In this document: in pieces, positions 13,224 to 25,900 of the stretch
How positions within the stretch are numbered: position 1 is the first letter of the stretch
Layout of the letters: each line of letters starts with the position of its first letter
NCBI RefSeq assembly: GCF_947172395.1
Contig: NC_069110.1
Coordinates: 1,550,001 to 1,614,000 of the forward strand
Direction: 5' to 3'
DNA: 64,000 nucleotides
Origin: Bicyclus anynana
Lineage: Eukaryota; Arthropoda; Insecta; Lepidoptera; Nymphalidae
The notes under the pieces: generated by a model
The model's database searches: none
The model's input: the letters and a program-made list of their open reading frames with translations, nothing else
What the model was told of the DNA's origin: nothing
Position numbers and translations under genes: made by a program

Positions 13224-14335
13224 CTAGCGGACGCCCGCGACTTCGTCCGCGTAAAAAATGATGTAAACTTATCTACCTCTACCTTACCCTGCTCGTAAAC
13301 TTACCCAACCCTACCCTACCCTACCCTACCTTACTCCTACCCTACCGCTAACGCTAACCCTACCGTCCCCCTACCTTACCCCTACCCTAACCCTACCCGT
13401 AACCTATCCATACCCTATCCTACCCTACCCCTAATCTACCCCTACCCTACCCCTACCTTACTCCTACCCTACCGCTAACCCTAACCCTTCCCTACCCCTG
13501 CCTTACCCCTACCCTAACCCTACCTTACCCTGCCCTACCCCTATCCTACTCCTCCCCTACCCTATACGTTCCATATCCTTCCCCTACCTCTACCTTGCCT
13601 ATAAAGAGGTAAAGTTTGTGTGGTTGCCGGTGGTAATCTCTGGATCTACTGGACCGGTTGGAAAATTCTTTTACCAATAGAAAGCTACATTATTTGCGAG
13701 TGTCATAGGCTATGTTTGATCCTCATATTCACACGGGAACGGGAACCACGTAATTGAAACCGCGGGGCGTCATATAGCGGCATTTCTGCGACTCAGAAAT
13801 TTTGTATTATCTCCGAAACTATATAACTAATTAACATACTGTAAAGGGCAAATCTTATCTCTATAATATCTTTGTGATTATTAAATAATTTATTTTGATA
13901 AGTATTTAAGTTTAATTGTGTAAATAATGACGTAAATCTTAGTTTAAAATTTAAATAATTTATTAAAGTACTAAAGGTACTATATCTGCTAAAATATAAA
14001 AGATAGATATATGGTGTCGCGGACTTTTTTGTAGAACTTTTAAAGGTTCAAAAAGCCTCCATACATTTATTTCAGTTATACGCAATGGTTGAGGCAGCGC
14101 ATGCGAATAAGTTAGTTTTTCGGTCCGACCTGTAAGAGAAAACCCGCGATAACTCAGTAGTTATATATGATAGAAATATAAAATATAGCCTTTAGCACTC
14201 CCCGATAACGTAGCATTCTACTGGTGAAAGAATTTTTTAAATCGGACCAGTAGTTCCGAAGATTACCCCATTTCAAAGAATTGTTACAAACTTACAAACT
14301 TACAAACTTTACCTCTTTATAATATTAGTATAGAC
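13224..14335 (-). mobile_element. Helitron-like composite with CCCTAC satellite
   Basis: Reads, on the + strand, CTAGCGGACGCCCGCGACTT at the left and TATAATATTAGTATAGA at the right, the complement of the Helitron-like ends seen at 22 kb. Bases 13285-13600 are a run of CCCTACC/CCCTAACC units. An internal TATAAAGAGGTAAAGTTTG near 13612 suggests two fused units. Confidence 0.7.
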
Positions 14336-14762
14336 TGACCGTTTTCTCTAAAACACTGTTTAATAATCTTCATAGACCAGAATATACTTTATTTCTTGTA
14401 AAAAAAAGTTGCCAACCCTAAAGCGAGGGAACGACGTATGACGTCATCTTTTTTCGAGTGTGCAGGCTCCATCGAATTATAAGACGTTGTCACGTCAAAA
14501 ATCATCCTCACATTGCATGTAGGGAAGAACCCCAAAAATTTATTTTTCAAATTTACTCTTTGTCATTTTATAGACTTAATTAATATACATACCCATTACC
14601 CATGCCTGTTAGAACTCAGCTTTCATAGTTCTAATGGAGTCTGAGTTATCTTACTGACAACTTTTTAAATTGGTTGAATATAAAGAACTACTCTTAAAAT
14701 GGCAATCGCTACTTAGCTGTTATAGTTCATTCTAATTTCATTATATATCCTACTTCTTATTT

Positions 14763-15439
14763 TATTATATATATTTATATTATTAGAATTAGAATATGTA
14801 ACAGAATACATTTATTTGGGAAAAATAATTTCTCCTGAGGACCAAACAGCGAAAGAAATAAACAAGAGAATAAATTTGGGGTGGAAAAAGTACTGGGGAC
14901 TTAAAGAAATTATGAAAAATAAGGGGACAACCATAAGTATAAAGCAAAAAGTTTTTGATACATGTGTTTTACCCAGCATAACATATGGTTGCGAAACCTG
15001 GGCGCTAAACAGGGCCCACAGGGATAGCCTTCAGAAATGCCAGAGGGCAATGGAGCGTAGCATGGTGGGAGTAAAGAAGAGAGACAGGATAAGAAGCCTT
15101 GATATAAGGAATAGGACCAGAGTTACCGACATTTTAACCAGGATGGACCAGCTTAAGTGGAGATGGACAGGTCATATGCTTCGGGATCCTCAAGAAAAGT
15201 GGAGTACCCTTGTGCCTTGGTGCCCTCGCAATGGGAGACGGAAAAAGGGACGGCAGCATAGACGGTGGGAAGACGAGCTGAAGCTTACAGCTGGCCCATT
15301 CTGGAGAAGAGTAGCTCTGGACAGGAAACACTGGCGGGAGCTGGAGGAGGCCTTTGCCATGAGGCACAATGAGATTAGGGACATAATTTAAATGTACAAA
15401 ATCTACATTAATAAAGGCTATTTTATTTATTTATTTTAT
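14763..15439 (+). mobile_element. 5'-truncated LINE (RTE/reverse-transcriptase tail) with 22-bp target duplication
   Basis: An uninterrupted frame runs from before 14816 to the stop at 15391. It begins EYVTEYIYLGKIIS and has YGCETWALNRAH, QRAMERSMVGVKKRDRIR, WRWTGHMLRD and HRRWEDELK, the C-terminal part of a LINE reverse transcriptase. The tail is AATAAAGG plus TTTA repeats. A 22-bp direct repeat (TATATATCCTACTTCTTATT core) at 14741-14762 and 15440-15461 flanks it, the mark of target-primed insertion. The intact frame and perfect flanks suggest a recent event. Confidence 0.88.
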
Positions 15440-16164
15440 TTATATATCCTACTTCTTATTTAGCGATATTGTACACATTTTTAATGTAAGTTCATACTCA
15501 TGCTAAATTACAGCTTCTAGTAGTAATAGTATTTGCGGTAAACCACGGACGGACGGACAGAAACTGTAAGGATTTCTTGTGGACTGAGGAACCCTAAAAA
15601 GGGGAAATTTCGAGGGAACGCGACACAAAAGTCGCCTGTTGATTTGTTCAAGTAAGAACTCTTACAAAATCAAACGTGACATTGACCACATTTAGTACTT
15701 TATGTACTTACGACAAACGTGATCTGACCGCGTGGAGCAAAAATTTGCCAAGAAAGCTATAAAATTACCAATGTCACGTTGCAGGAATACTGCACTGTTG
15801 TTTTTTTTGTAAAAAGAGGCAATTTGAGATTGTGACATTTTTAACGTTCGAGAACGCCCACAAATTCATTGGGGTTAAGAAATTGCGCCAAAAAAGTAAG
15901 CTTTTGTCTACGGATGAAGAAAGAAATTCCAGTTTGTTTGTTTTCGAAGTTCAAGCATTTCGAAAACGTTTTGTTTTTTTTTATTACAACCGACTTCAAT
16001 ACGTAAACGTGCCCACGAAATTAGAGAAGGCGAAAAATATCATTATAATACTTTCTACCTACTGAACTTTTTTGACGTCATGCGTCGTGTCCTCGCTTTA
16101 GGGTTGCCAACTTTTTTACCCAACTACGGCGAAGCCAAAAGGATAGGTAATCATTTTGGCAGTC

Positions 16165-16232
16165 TATGTAAGTATGCATGTATGTATGTATGTATGTATG
16201 TTTATATGTATGTATGTATGTATGTATGTTTC
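16165..16232. repeat. (ATGT)n microsatellite
   Basis: Two runs of TATG/ATGT units separated by TTTATATG, inside a dispersed repeat (about 16130-16470) with CACCGTAGCGCCTAAACTAC. Confidence 0.85.
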
Positions 16233-16797
16233 TTCCACCGTAGCGCCTAAACTACTGAACCGATTTTAATAAATGAGGTGTCAAAAGGTTCGTAATAATT
16301 CAACTTGAGATATAGGCTATATAAATTTTATAAAAAAAATATATGACGGAATTTAAATCTGATATTCTAGACCACGGCTCTACCGTGAATTTTTTTGTTC
16401 CTATGCATTTCTCTATGTCAATCTGAAATATTTTCTTGTTTCGTTCTTTTTAGACCCCTTTTTACGTAGTCGGGTTATAGTTTTTTAATTTTTATTTACA
16501 AGAAATAAAGTACATCTCGCTCTAGGGTTGCCAACTTATTTTACAAGAAATAAAATATATTCTGGATTATGGAGATTATTAAACAGTAGGTATTTTAGAA
16601 AAACGAACTGTATTTTATTGGAAAGTTCCATATCGCGTGTTGCAAAAGGGGGCTTTTTTATTCTTTACAAATTAGCCCTTGACTACAATCTCACCGGGTA
16701 GTAAGTGATGATGCAGTCAGTTGCAGTTGTAACGATACTTTTTGCTATACTTAGTACTTAGTTGTAAACCAGGGTTCTCCTGTTCCAAGTCTCCCAA

Positions 16798-17015
16798 ACA
16801 CGGGTGGTCTGGGAGACTTTGCCCCTTAAACCCATAAGACCCCGCAACCCCAAAAGATCCAACAACCCCAAAAGACCCCCCCAACCCCAAAAGATCTCGC
16901 AACCCCAAAATACCCCTTAACCCCCAAACCCAAAAAACCCTCTCACCCCAAAAGACCCCCCCAAACTCAAAAGACCCTTAACCCCAAAAGACTTCCAACC
17001 CCAAAAGACCCCCTA
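16798..17015. repeat. C-rich minisatellite, unit near AACCCCAAAAGACCCCC
   Basis: About a dozen imperfect units of 12-18 bp built from AACCCCAAAAGA and C runs. The complementary strand has many G4-G6 runs and could form quadruplexes. A 63-codon Gly-rich frame on the minus strand is a by-product of the repeat. Confidence 0.8.
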
Positions 17016-19559
17016 AACCCCTTACAACTTTCAAATATCTATTCAACTATACCCTACACTATGAAATAAACGAGCAAAATAATTCATCCCCACTTTACAT
17101 GTAGGGGAGTTACCCTGAAAAAAAAATATTTTTCAAGATTTTATTTACATATTCATGCTCATTTACAGCCTTCTAGTAGTAATAGTCTCTGCGCTAAACG
17201 GCGGACGGACGGACGGACGGACATGACGAAACTATAAGGGTTTCTTGTGGATAACGGAACCCTAAAAATCAAAACCATTGCTACAGTTTCTAGAGGAAGA
17301 AATAAATAATAATCAAGCAGAATCAATAACTAAATATAATCTATCTATATCTATCTATCTATCAATATCTAAACTTACATTAAAACTGGACAAATTCTAT
17401 ACATTACTTCGCAATTTGAGACTTTACTTATGCCATATTTTGCAACACCAAACGTTACCGTGGCATAAGGTACTACTACCGTCATCTAGAACTTATTATA
17501 AAACTGTAACAAGTCAAATTCTAAACTACTAAAAATATTACTTTTTCGATTTTTTGTCTGTCTGTCTGTTCGTGTTTTTTTCGGGCATCCCGCTGAAACT
17601 ATTGAATTAAATAAAATGAAACTTTTACTCGGTTTGGACCATAATATGGAGAAGGTTAAAGGATAGTTTTTATTGAAGAACGGGGTTATAGGGGTTGAAA
17701 GATTGTATGGAAAGTCCTTCATTTTTAGAGTTACAGTTGTACAAATCTGTTCATAAATCATAAAAAAAAAATACGAAATAAAATATGATTCAAAATTTTT
17801 TTAAATTCAACCCTTAAAGTGGTGAAATAGGGCTTGAAAGTTTACATTGATTTCAACGCGGACGAAGTCGCGGGCGTCTCCTAAATACATTTAAATAAAA
17901 TAGAATCCCAAACATATGTTTCCTACTTCAGTTACCATAAGTCAATCATTACTAAAATTGAGCTATCGTCAGTAAACCGACTTTACAGACAACCGATTTT
18001 TTTTCTTTTTTGTGGTTCTTTCAGTAACGACTAAAATCAACACCACACTAAAGTGGCGGGAATTACGCGGGTGAAACTGCGTGTCGCCGGCTGTGTTGAA
18101 TATATCACTCCTATTTTCCCACTCTTAGGGTAACGGAAACTTTTTTTCAACATCTAATAAAAAAATAATTATCAAAATCGGACTACTCTATAAAAAGTTA
18201 TGCGTGGTTTAACTTACTTATAATGGGTATTCAATCAATCATACCCTGTTTTCCAACCCTATTGGATTTCTTTTCCAAATTTATATGAGACCCTTTTAAT
18301 ATATTTTTTAGGGTTCCGAACGTACGTAGTACCCAGAGAGACCCAAATGCAGGGATGTATCATGGCACTTATGGGGGTTATGGTAAGATGGAAAGTTGAA
18401 AAAAAAACTTTTACTAACTTCATTGTGTGATACATCAAATGAAAGGTCAATTCAGCTGAATAAGAGGATTTTAAAAAATCAGCTGAGTAAGAAAAGCTGA
18501 AAAAAAAATTACCTTTTAAGTTATTTTAACTAATAGACGCGAAATTGACCATGCGCTTTTTCTCCGAAAGTACTGAATTTCTTTAAATATTTTTTCATTT
18601 ATATATAGAATAAAAAAAAATACAGAAATAAGCTTTCTGTATTTTTCTCAAAATTTTAGATACAGTTTTACTTGAACATTTGTGGAAAGTTTTGAAAGGG
18701 CAAGATGGAAAATAAAAAAAAAGTTTTTTCAATCTGCATCATGTGATACATCAAATAAAAGGTCTTAATGAGAGGATTTTAAAAATATTTTTATTGTAAT
18801 TTTAAAATAAATAGTTTCCAAGTTATACGGGAAAATAGACCATTCCCATTAGATGATAATCTCGAAATTAGAGATACTCAGCTGGAGATTTGTATAAACT
18901 CGTATTTTAGTAATCTAGAAATAATCTGCAAGTAGAAATTGTCTTTAAACCTACATTATATGGTAGTGTGTCTGCGTCTAACAAAATTTGAGGACTTATG
19001 TCGTCAAATTTTGATAGACGCGTGTTTCAATTCAAGCCGTTTAAAGTACAAAATTTCTGTAGTTCTTTGAGAGATGGCTTTAATTAAAACACGACACTGG
19101 ATTGGCACCGCCTTCAAACTAATCAGACGGTAGCACATAGGAACGATGTTATTTTTTGCTTTTTAGTTTAGATTAATTTTTGTGTTGGAAGTCGGTTGAA
19201 TTGTTTTTATTAAGATTTTTATTTTTTCATTTTTAGTGTTATCATACCTACTGAGTGTGAACAAAAATTAATAGGCAATTAGCTGAAACGTTATTTTCTT
19301 ATCATTAGTACCTAAGTCCTACAATCACATAACAAAAACAAAAAAAAAATGAGACCACCCTGGAACCTCCTCCTTTTCGGAAATCGGTTAAAAAACAAGT
19401 GGACATCAGCAGGTACTGTAAAACAAAGCCAATAATACTAATAGATTACATTACGCATACATGCAAATCATTTACTAAAATCCTACTCATACACACAAAC
19501 AATGTAATAAAGCTTAGTGCATCGAACGTGATGTGTTCCAACAGTAGTTTAATCCGTTC

Positions 19560-19831
19560 ACCCCCGGTTAGTGGATTTTATTGGGATATTTGCTCCCTCG
19601 GTCACAGTACAGTGCGAACGGGGCCTTAGTCACACGCACAATTTCGGTTCCACTTTCCAGTTTCAGTTCAGTCGTGACTTGTAGCTCAGTGGACAGGGTT
19701 GTGCTTAGGGCGGATCGCTCGCTTGTAAGGGCGGCTTCAGTTCGTTCGCTCAACGTTAAGCGCTCCACTTGAGTTGAGCTTAGCTCAGCGAGTCAGTTAG
19801 TTGACAACTAGCGGCCTTGCCGCACGCCATC
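19560..19831 (+). promoter_or_regulatory. Probable cyc promoter and 5' UTR
   Basis: This stretch just before the first coding exon is less AT-rich than its surroundings. It has several arthropod initiator-like TCAGT motifs (19663, 19668, 19686, and others near 19738 and 19791) and no convincing TATA box at the expected distance. It could be a TATA-less promoter with dispersed starts. An in-frame TGA at 19802-19804 closes the reading frame upstream of the ATG at 19832, so this part is untranslated. I saw no clear E-box, D-box or ROR element here. The true start site cannot be fixed without 5' end data. Confidence 0.45.
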
Positions 19832-19923
19832 ATGGCGCGTGAATTTACACGAACCCACGAGTACTTCATGGCTTTGCCGGACTTGCAGCCTCCGACAGGG
19901 CATTACACCTTCTCCTTCGACAT
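19832..19923 (+). CDS. cyc: cyc exon 1 (start codon)
   Basis: ATG at 19832 (context CATCATGG) is the first ATG after an in-frame stop at 19802. The exon encodes 30 residues beginning MAREFTRTHEYF, with a second in-frame Met at codon 13. It ends GACAT|GTGAGT, a strong donor, in phase 2. The AT left over joins the G of exon 2 to make an in-frame Met codon. This N-terminus is not conserved with vertebrate BMAL1. The assignment rests on the strong donor, the phase match to exon 2 and the position. An alternative first exon is possible. Confidence 0.7.
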
Positions 19924-22900
19924 GTGAGTTTTAGACAATATTAATTAAATATAATATTTTTTTTCTATGTATTAAAATGGGAAGCGGCAACTTTTCGTAA
20001 ATTTTTAACAAATTTGCGCGAACTAATGAACTTTAAATTTTACACAGGTAAACTGCACTGTAAAAAATAAATATTTTATATATTTTGTTTGGACAATACA
20101 CACACCACTATCTAGTCCAAAAGTAACCGATATTAAAATAGCTAATTTGGTTATATATATTTATATATCTATTACATACAGATGCTTAAAAAAATACATA
20201 CTCGTATGTGTACATAAGAATGACAACATTGACAATAATTATTAACATTTTGATAGGAATCTGAATATTTTTACATTACAAAATATACTACCTCGGATAA
20301 TAATACTTAACTAGGCTACACTTATTATAAAAATAAAATAAAAGGAAATATCATTATAACTACAACTATAAAATTAAAATTAAAACTAATACCTACATTT
20401 TGATTGATTGATTGAACTGTAATATAGATCAAATTTAGACCCGATCTAAATTCTACCACTACTAATAAATTAAACAAAAAAGTCTCAATCTTTATTTAAA
20501 AATAAAAGCTAAAAGAATTATAAAAAAAGCTATATTAATGATTTTCGACGACGCCTACGACTGTTATATAGGTATAGTTTGAGCTATTGTAGGGGTAATC
20601 TCTGGATCTACTAAACCAATTTTGAAATTTGTTTTAACAGTAGAATGCCAGGTTATTTGTGAGTGTCATAGAGATTATCAATATCATAGACAATATATTT
20701 TATCCCCATATTCCTAAGGCAACAAGAACTGCGCGGGTGAAACCGCGAGGCGTCGGCTAAAAATAATGAATATATCCCCTATACCCACCCTTAGGAAATA
20801 AACTTTTTTTTAACGTAATATGGAGCTAACTTTGAGGTCCTATCTATTAAAAAAATAAATATCAAAATCGGACTACTGTATAAAAACTTCTGCGTGTTTT
20901 CACTTTAAAATCAATCATCCCCTGTTTTTCTATCCTTAGAATTGGATTTTTTTCAAATTTATATGGGGCAAATTCAAAGCCTTATACTATATTATTTGAA
21001 GAATTATACCCTTTCTAATATAAAAAAAGATATCAATATATCCGACTCTTGATCGAACATTCAAGCGGAAGCTTTTTAAGATTTTAGCCGACTAGCTTTT
21101 CGCTATAAGATTGAAATGACTATCAAAATTCAAAATTAAAAATTCATTTATTTCAAGTAGGCTCAGTTTACAAGCACTTTTGATACGTCAGTTGACTATT
21201 TGTAAAGATTTTACAGCCGTTTATATACAAAAGATGGTTAAATTTTTTTTTAGGCACTCTTTACTTTAATAGTCGTCATCAACAGCCTGTATTCGTCCAC
21301 TGCAGGACATAGGCCTTTCCGAGAGCGCGCCACCACACACGATCCTCCGCCTTCCTCACCCAGCCACTTCCCACTACCGTCTTGATGTCGTCGGACCATC
21401 TAGCTGGAGTCTGCCTCAGTAGCCACCTGTTCTACGACAGATACGGCCCGCCCACTGCCACTTCAGTTTGCTAATCCTTTGGGTTACATCAATTATTTTC
21501 GTTCTCCTACGGATTTCTTTGTTCCGGATTTTATCTTTCAGAGAGACTCTGAACATTGTACTCTCCATCAGTCTCTAATAGTCACTTTAATTAAATTCAG
21601 GGGTGCTATTCTTCTGTTCCACAATAGTCGACTTATCGTCGTCAGTGTCGTCTTATTCGAGTTTTAACTTTATGTTTATAGATTGCCTACATTGAAATGT
21701 CACTAACAACAAAGTTGCCGTGGACGATGTCACTGTATAACTTTACAGAATCGGGGATGGTCGTATACAATGTTTACATGTCACTCACCATTTTACCAAC
21801 CAATATTGTATTTGTTCTTGTTTTGCAAACTTTCACAAGAATATAGATATTGCTTGCAAAACTTTTCATTTCGAGAGACAAGATGCACGGATTTATGCTG
21901 TATAAAATGTACCCCTAAATGTACTCTCAATATAATAATACTCTAATATATAAATATAAAAAAATAATATATATCCTACTAATATTATAAACTCGAAAGT
22001 TTGTATGTATGTTTGTTACTCTATACGTACGTCAGTTACAAATAGTCAACTGAAGTATCAAAAGAGCTTGTGTACTGAGCCTACATTTAAATAAACGAAT
22101 TTTTTGATTTTTGATTTATAACGTCGCAACTATTGTATCGATTCGGTTTAAATTTAAAAAGTAGATAGATTATACCCTAGATCAACCCTATAAGATAGAT
22201 TATACCCTAAATTAAATATACGCATCTTATATCCCGAAACATAGGGGTAGGGGTAGGGCAGGGTAGGGTAGGGGTAGGGTAGGGGTAGGGGTAGGGTAAG
22301 GGTAGGGTAGGGTAGGGGTAAGGTAGGCGTAGGGTAGGGGTAAGGTAGGGGTAGGGTAGGGTTAGGGTACGGATAGGGTGGGGGTACGGTGGGGGTAGGG
22401 TAGGGGTACGGTAGAGGTAGTTGAAAATTTAGATCGAGTTTCACGCTAGACGAAGTCGCTGGCGTCCGCTAGTCTATCTATACTTATTATAAGTCTGTGG
22501 AGAGGTAAGGTATATTTAGTGATCGATACTGATGCCAAAAATGCAATCAGTTAAATTTTTGTCTATCTGTCTGTATGTTCGTTATAGAAACAAAACTACT
22601 CGACGGATTTTAACGAAACTTGGTACAATTATACTTCATGGCCCTGGGCAGGTTATAGTATACTTTTCATCACGCTGCGATCAAAAAGGAGCAGAGCAGT
22701 GAAGGGAAATGTTAGGTAAACGGGAGAAGTTACTTAATTTTTACAGTGACACTACTGCAAGGGCTGGATTAAAGAGGTTTAAGGGCGGACGAAGTCGCGG
22801 GCGTCCGCTAGTAAATAAAATAAATATATTGCAATAAATGTTTTTTCAATTACGATTAAGTAGATTTTATATTGCCCACTAGCGGACGCCTGCGGCTGCA

Positions 22901-25900
22901 GCGTGAAATTCATTAATTTGCAAATCCCACCAAACCAAACGGAACCATCATTACTTTCCGGTATAAAAAGTAGCCTATATGTTGCGCAGTAACCTCCTGT
23001 ATATTCCAGTGAAAGTCCTATTAAAATCTATTTAGCCATTTTGGTAAATAACCTGGACAAATAACAAATATGTATTTTTAACTTTTGTTTTGTTTTTTAT
23101 AATTCACACATAATACATGGCATATAAATAACTGTTTATTTCTGGAACTTATTTGTTTCTGAAAGTTTTACCCAAACAAACTTAAAACAAAAGGACTTGA
23201 CCTATGTCAATTCCTTTTGTTTTAAGTTTGTTTGGGTTTTTAGAATCGTTTACCTAAATAACTTGTAACAATGGGGTTATTTTAAAATCACAGACAGACA
23301 CTTTAATATAATTTATAAGTATGGTTTGATAGGAGCTGAGTGACGAACTAGCAACCTTCATAAAATGTAGTATGTCTTACTATCGTAGACTCTCGATACA
23401 GTTGTATGTGACAGGCTTCGTTCGCTTACAAATGTGACACGAATGCGGTTGACGTTTATTGTCCCATAGAACTGTCAGCTTTGCGCTCAACCTGCCCAGT
23501 TATCGTAGTTGTCTGTACATCGTTTGTTATTAGACCAGCTTTCCTATTCACTAATTTGGTTATGACGTGACAACGTCTTGTAATTCGATGAAGCCGGCTG
23601 CAAACTCGAAAAAAGATGACGCCATGTGTCGTTCCTTCGCTCTAGGGTTGCCAACTTTTTTTACAAGAAATAAAGTATATTCTGGTATATGAAGATTCAT
23701 CATCATCATCATCATATCAGCCGATAGACGTCCACTGCAGGACATGGGCCTTTTGTAGGGACTTCCAAACATCACGATACTGAGCCACCTGCATCCAGCG
23801 AATCCCTGCGACTCGCTTGATGTCGTCAGTCCACCAGGTCGGCCAACACTGCGCTTACTAGTGCGGGGTCGCCATTCCATCACTATGGGACCCCAATGTC
23901 CATCGGCTCTTCGAACTATGTGCCCCGCCTATTGCTTTAGCTTCGCAACTCGTTGAGCTATGTCGGTGACTTTGGTTCTTCTGCGGATCTCCTCATTTCT
24001 GATTCGATCACGCAGAGATACTCCTAACATGGCTCGTTTCATCGCCCGCTGTGTGACTCTGAGCCTTCTTATGAGGCCCATAGTTAGCGACCAAGTCTCG
24101 GAACCATAGGTCATCACTGGCAACACGCACTGTTCGAAGACTTTTGTCTTCAGGCATTGAGGATTTTATGTAGATTATTAAACAGTATTTTAGAAAAACG
24201 ATCAGTATTTTATATATTTATTTCTGCCGAATCTATTATGTATATGTCGTAATGTAGCTTGTTTGTCGTTCCGGAAATACTTTGGTGAGTGTGCTCAGGA
24301 ACTTCATCATCTAGTTTCTCCTTCTCCTTTCTACCACAAAACAGCAAGACGTCGCGAACGGTGGCATCCATATATTGTGGGTATCAAGGCAACTCGTACG
24401 AAACAATTTGCATTCACATTTCTAATTCGTACAGCGAAAATTAGGAATGCTCTTCCGGCGTTTGTGTAAAGAAGCATCTTCTAGGTTAACGCGCTTCAAC
24501 TTAGACCGCATTTATGCTTTCCATCAGGATTAATTATTGTAATAAAAAGAATTTCTCTCATTCTTATTCTTCATTCCTGGGCCTTTATCGCATTAGGCTA
24601 CGATGTTGACCGTTGTCTGTACTGGTGTAATTCCACGAGATGTGCAAAATTAGCAGATCAACCAGGTTAAAAATATATGAGAGTATCAGAACACTAATAA
24701 TAATAATTTATTTATTTGCTTTAAACACGGGTTACATTGGTTATAAAATGAAATATACAAATTATTCGATGCGAACATGTTTTGCCCTTATAGGCGTGCA
24801 GCTCTCAGCTAAGCTCTAGAACATGGTTTCTCAAAGTGGGGTACGCGAACCCCTAGGGGATCGCTCTTTGACGGCAGGGGATTCGAGACAAAATTTACGT
24901 ACCTAATGGTAGCTTGATAACTAAAAATTGTCCAAAATTACTCCTAACATTGAATCCATTTGCGACAAGAAACAAGCACACCCACCATATTAATATTACT
25001 AAGACATTTCTTTTGGTACTTTATGTATTACCTTTTATTCTAATAAAAACCTTATTTTCTTCAACACTTGAATTTATTTTTTTCTTGGGGGAGCGGGGGG
25101 GGGGTCAGTAATTTGTAAAGGGTTCGCTGTCACTTGGAAATTTTAACAGGGGTTCGTGGAGCTGAAAGTTTGAGAAACCCTGCTCTAGAACATTAGCGAT
25201 AATACCGCCTATCGAAAATTTTGTCATTATTTTCAATATAATTATTGTACAACATCAAGAATATTTCATCGATGCTCACACGCCTTGAATAATTTGTTTG
25301 TTTAACCGACATCCAAACTACCGAATTGGTCGCATTTGTGTTGAACAAGGACGACAGAATCCTCACGCTGATAGCTAATAAGAGTGCGCGCAGATTCTCT
25401 ACCTCTGATTGTTACAAAAGCCGTGATAGCCCAGTGGATTCGAATCCGGTCTGGGGCATGCACCTCCAACTTTTCAGTTGTGTGCATTTTAAGAAATTAA
25501 ATATCACGTGTCTCAAACGGTGAAGGAAAACATCGTGAGGAAACCTGTATACCAGAGAATTTTCTCAATTCTCTGCGTGTGTGAAGTCTGCCAATCCGCA
25601 TTGGGCCAGTATGGTGGACTAAGGCCAAACCCCTCTCATTCTGAGGGGAGACTCGAGCTCAGCAGTGAGCCAAATATGGGTTGATAACGAACGATTGTTA
25701 CAATGAACTCGAAATTCGCGCGTCAAAATGTCGTGAACAATGAAGTACAGGTAAAAATGATCTCATTTTAAAGCAAGCAAGTATTTCATTCATACATTTT
25801 GTAGTGGAAATTTTCTCAAGTATACACGTGTAGACTATTTTATCCTGACGCGAGTGTTTCCGTTTCCACACTAGCGTTACTTCAGCGTGGACGCCGCGAC

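Larger units (their letters stand above)
15440..19559. other. Upstream intergenic region of cyc
   Basis: Apart from the satellite and microsatellite listed, it holds a SINE A fragment (16653-16722, -), GGGTTCCGTA-family pieces, a Helitron-like end at 17858-17882, TGTGATACATCAAATGAAAG repeats (18430, 18745) and a TTCAACCGACTTCC-type arm at 19085-19200. No gene seen. Confidence 0.5.

Noticed and set aside
13285..13600. Possible interstitial telomere repeat
   Set aside because: The unit is CCCTAC/CCCTAAC, not the insect TTAGG repeat, and the array sits inside a Helitron-like element.
22154..22444. 96-codon Pro/Tyr-rich frame on the minus strand
   Set aside because: It is the translation of the GGGTAG satellite inside a Helitron-like element.
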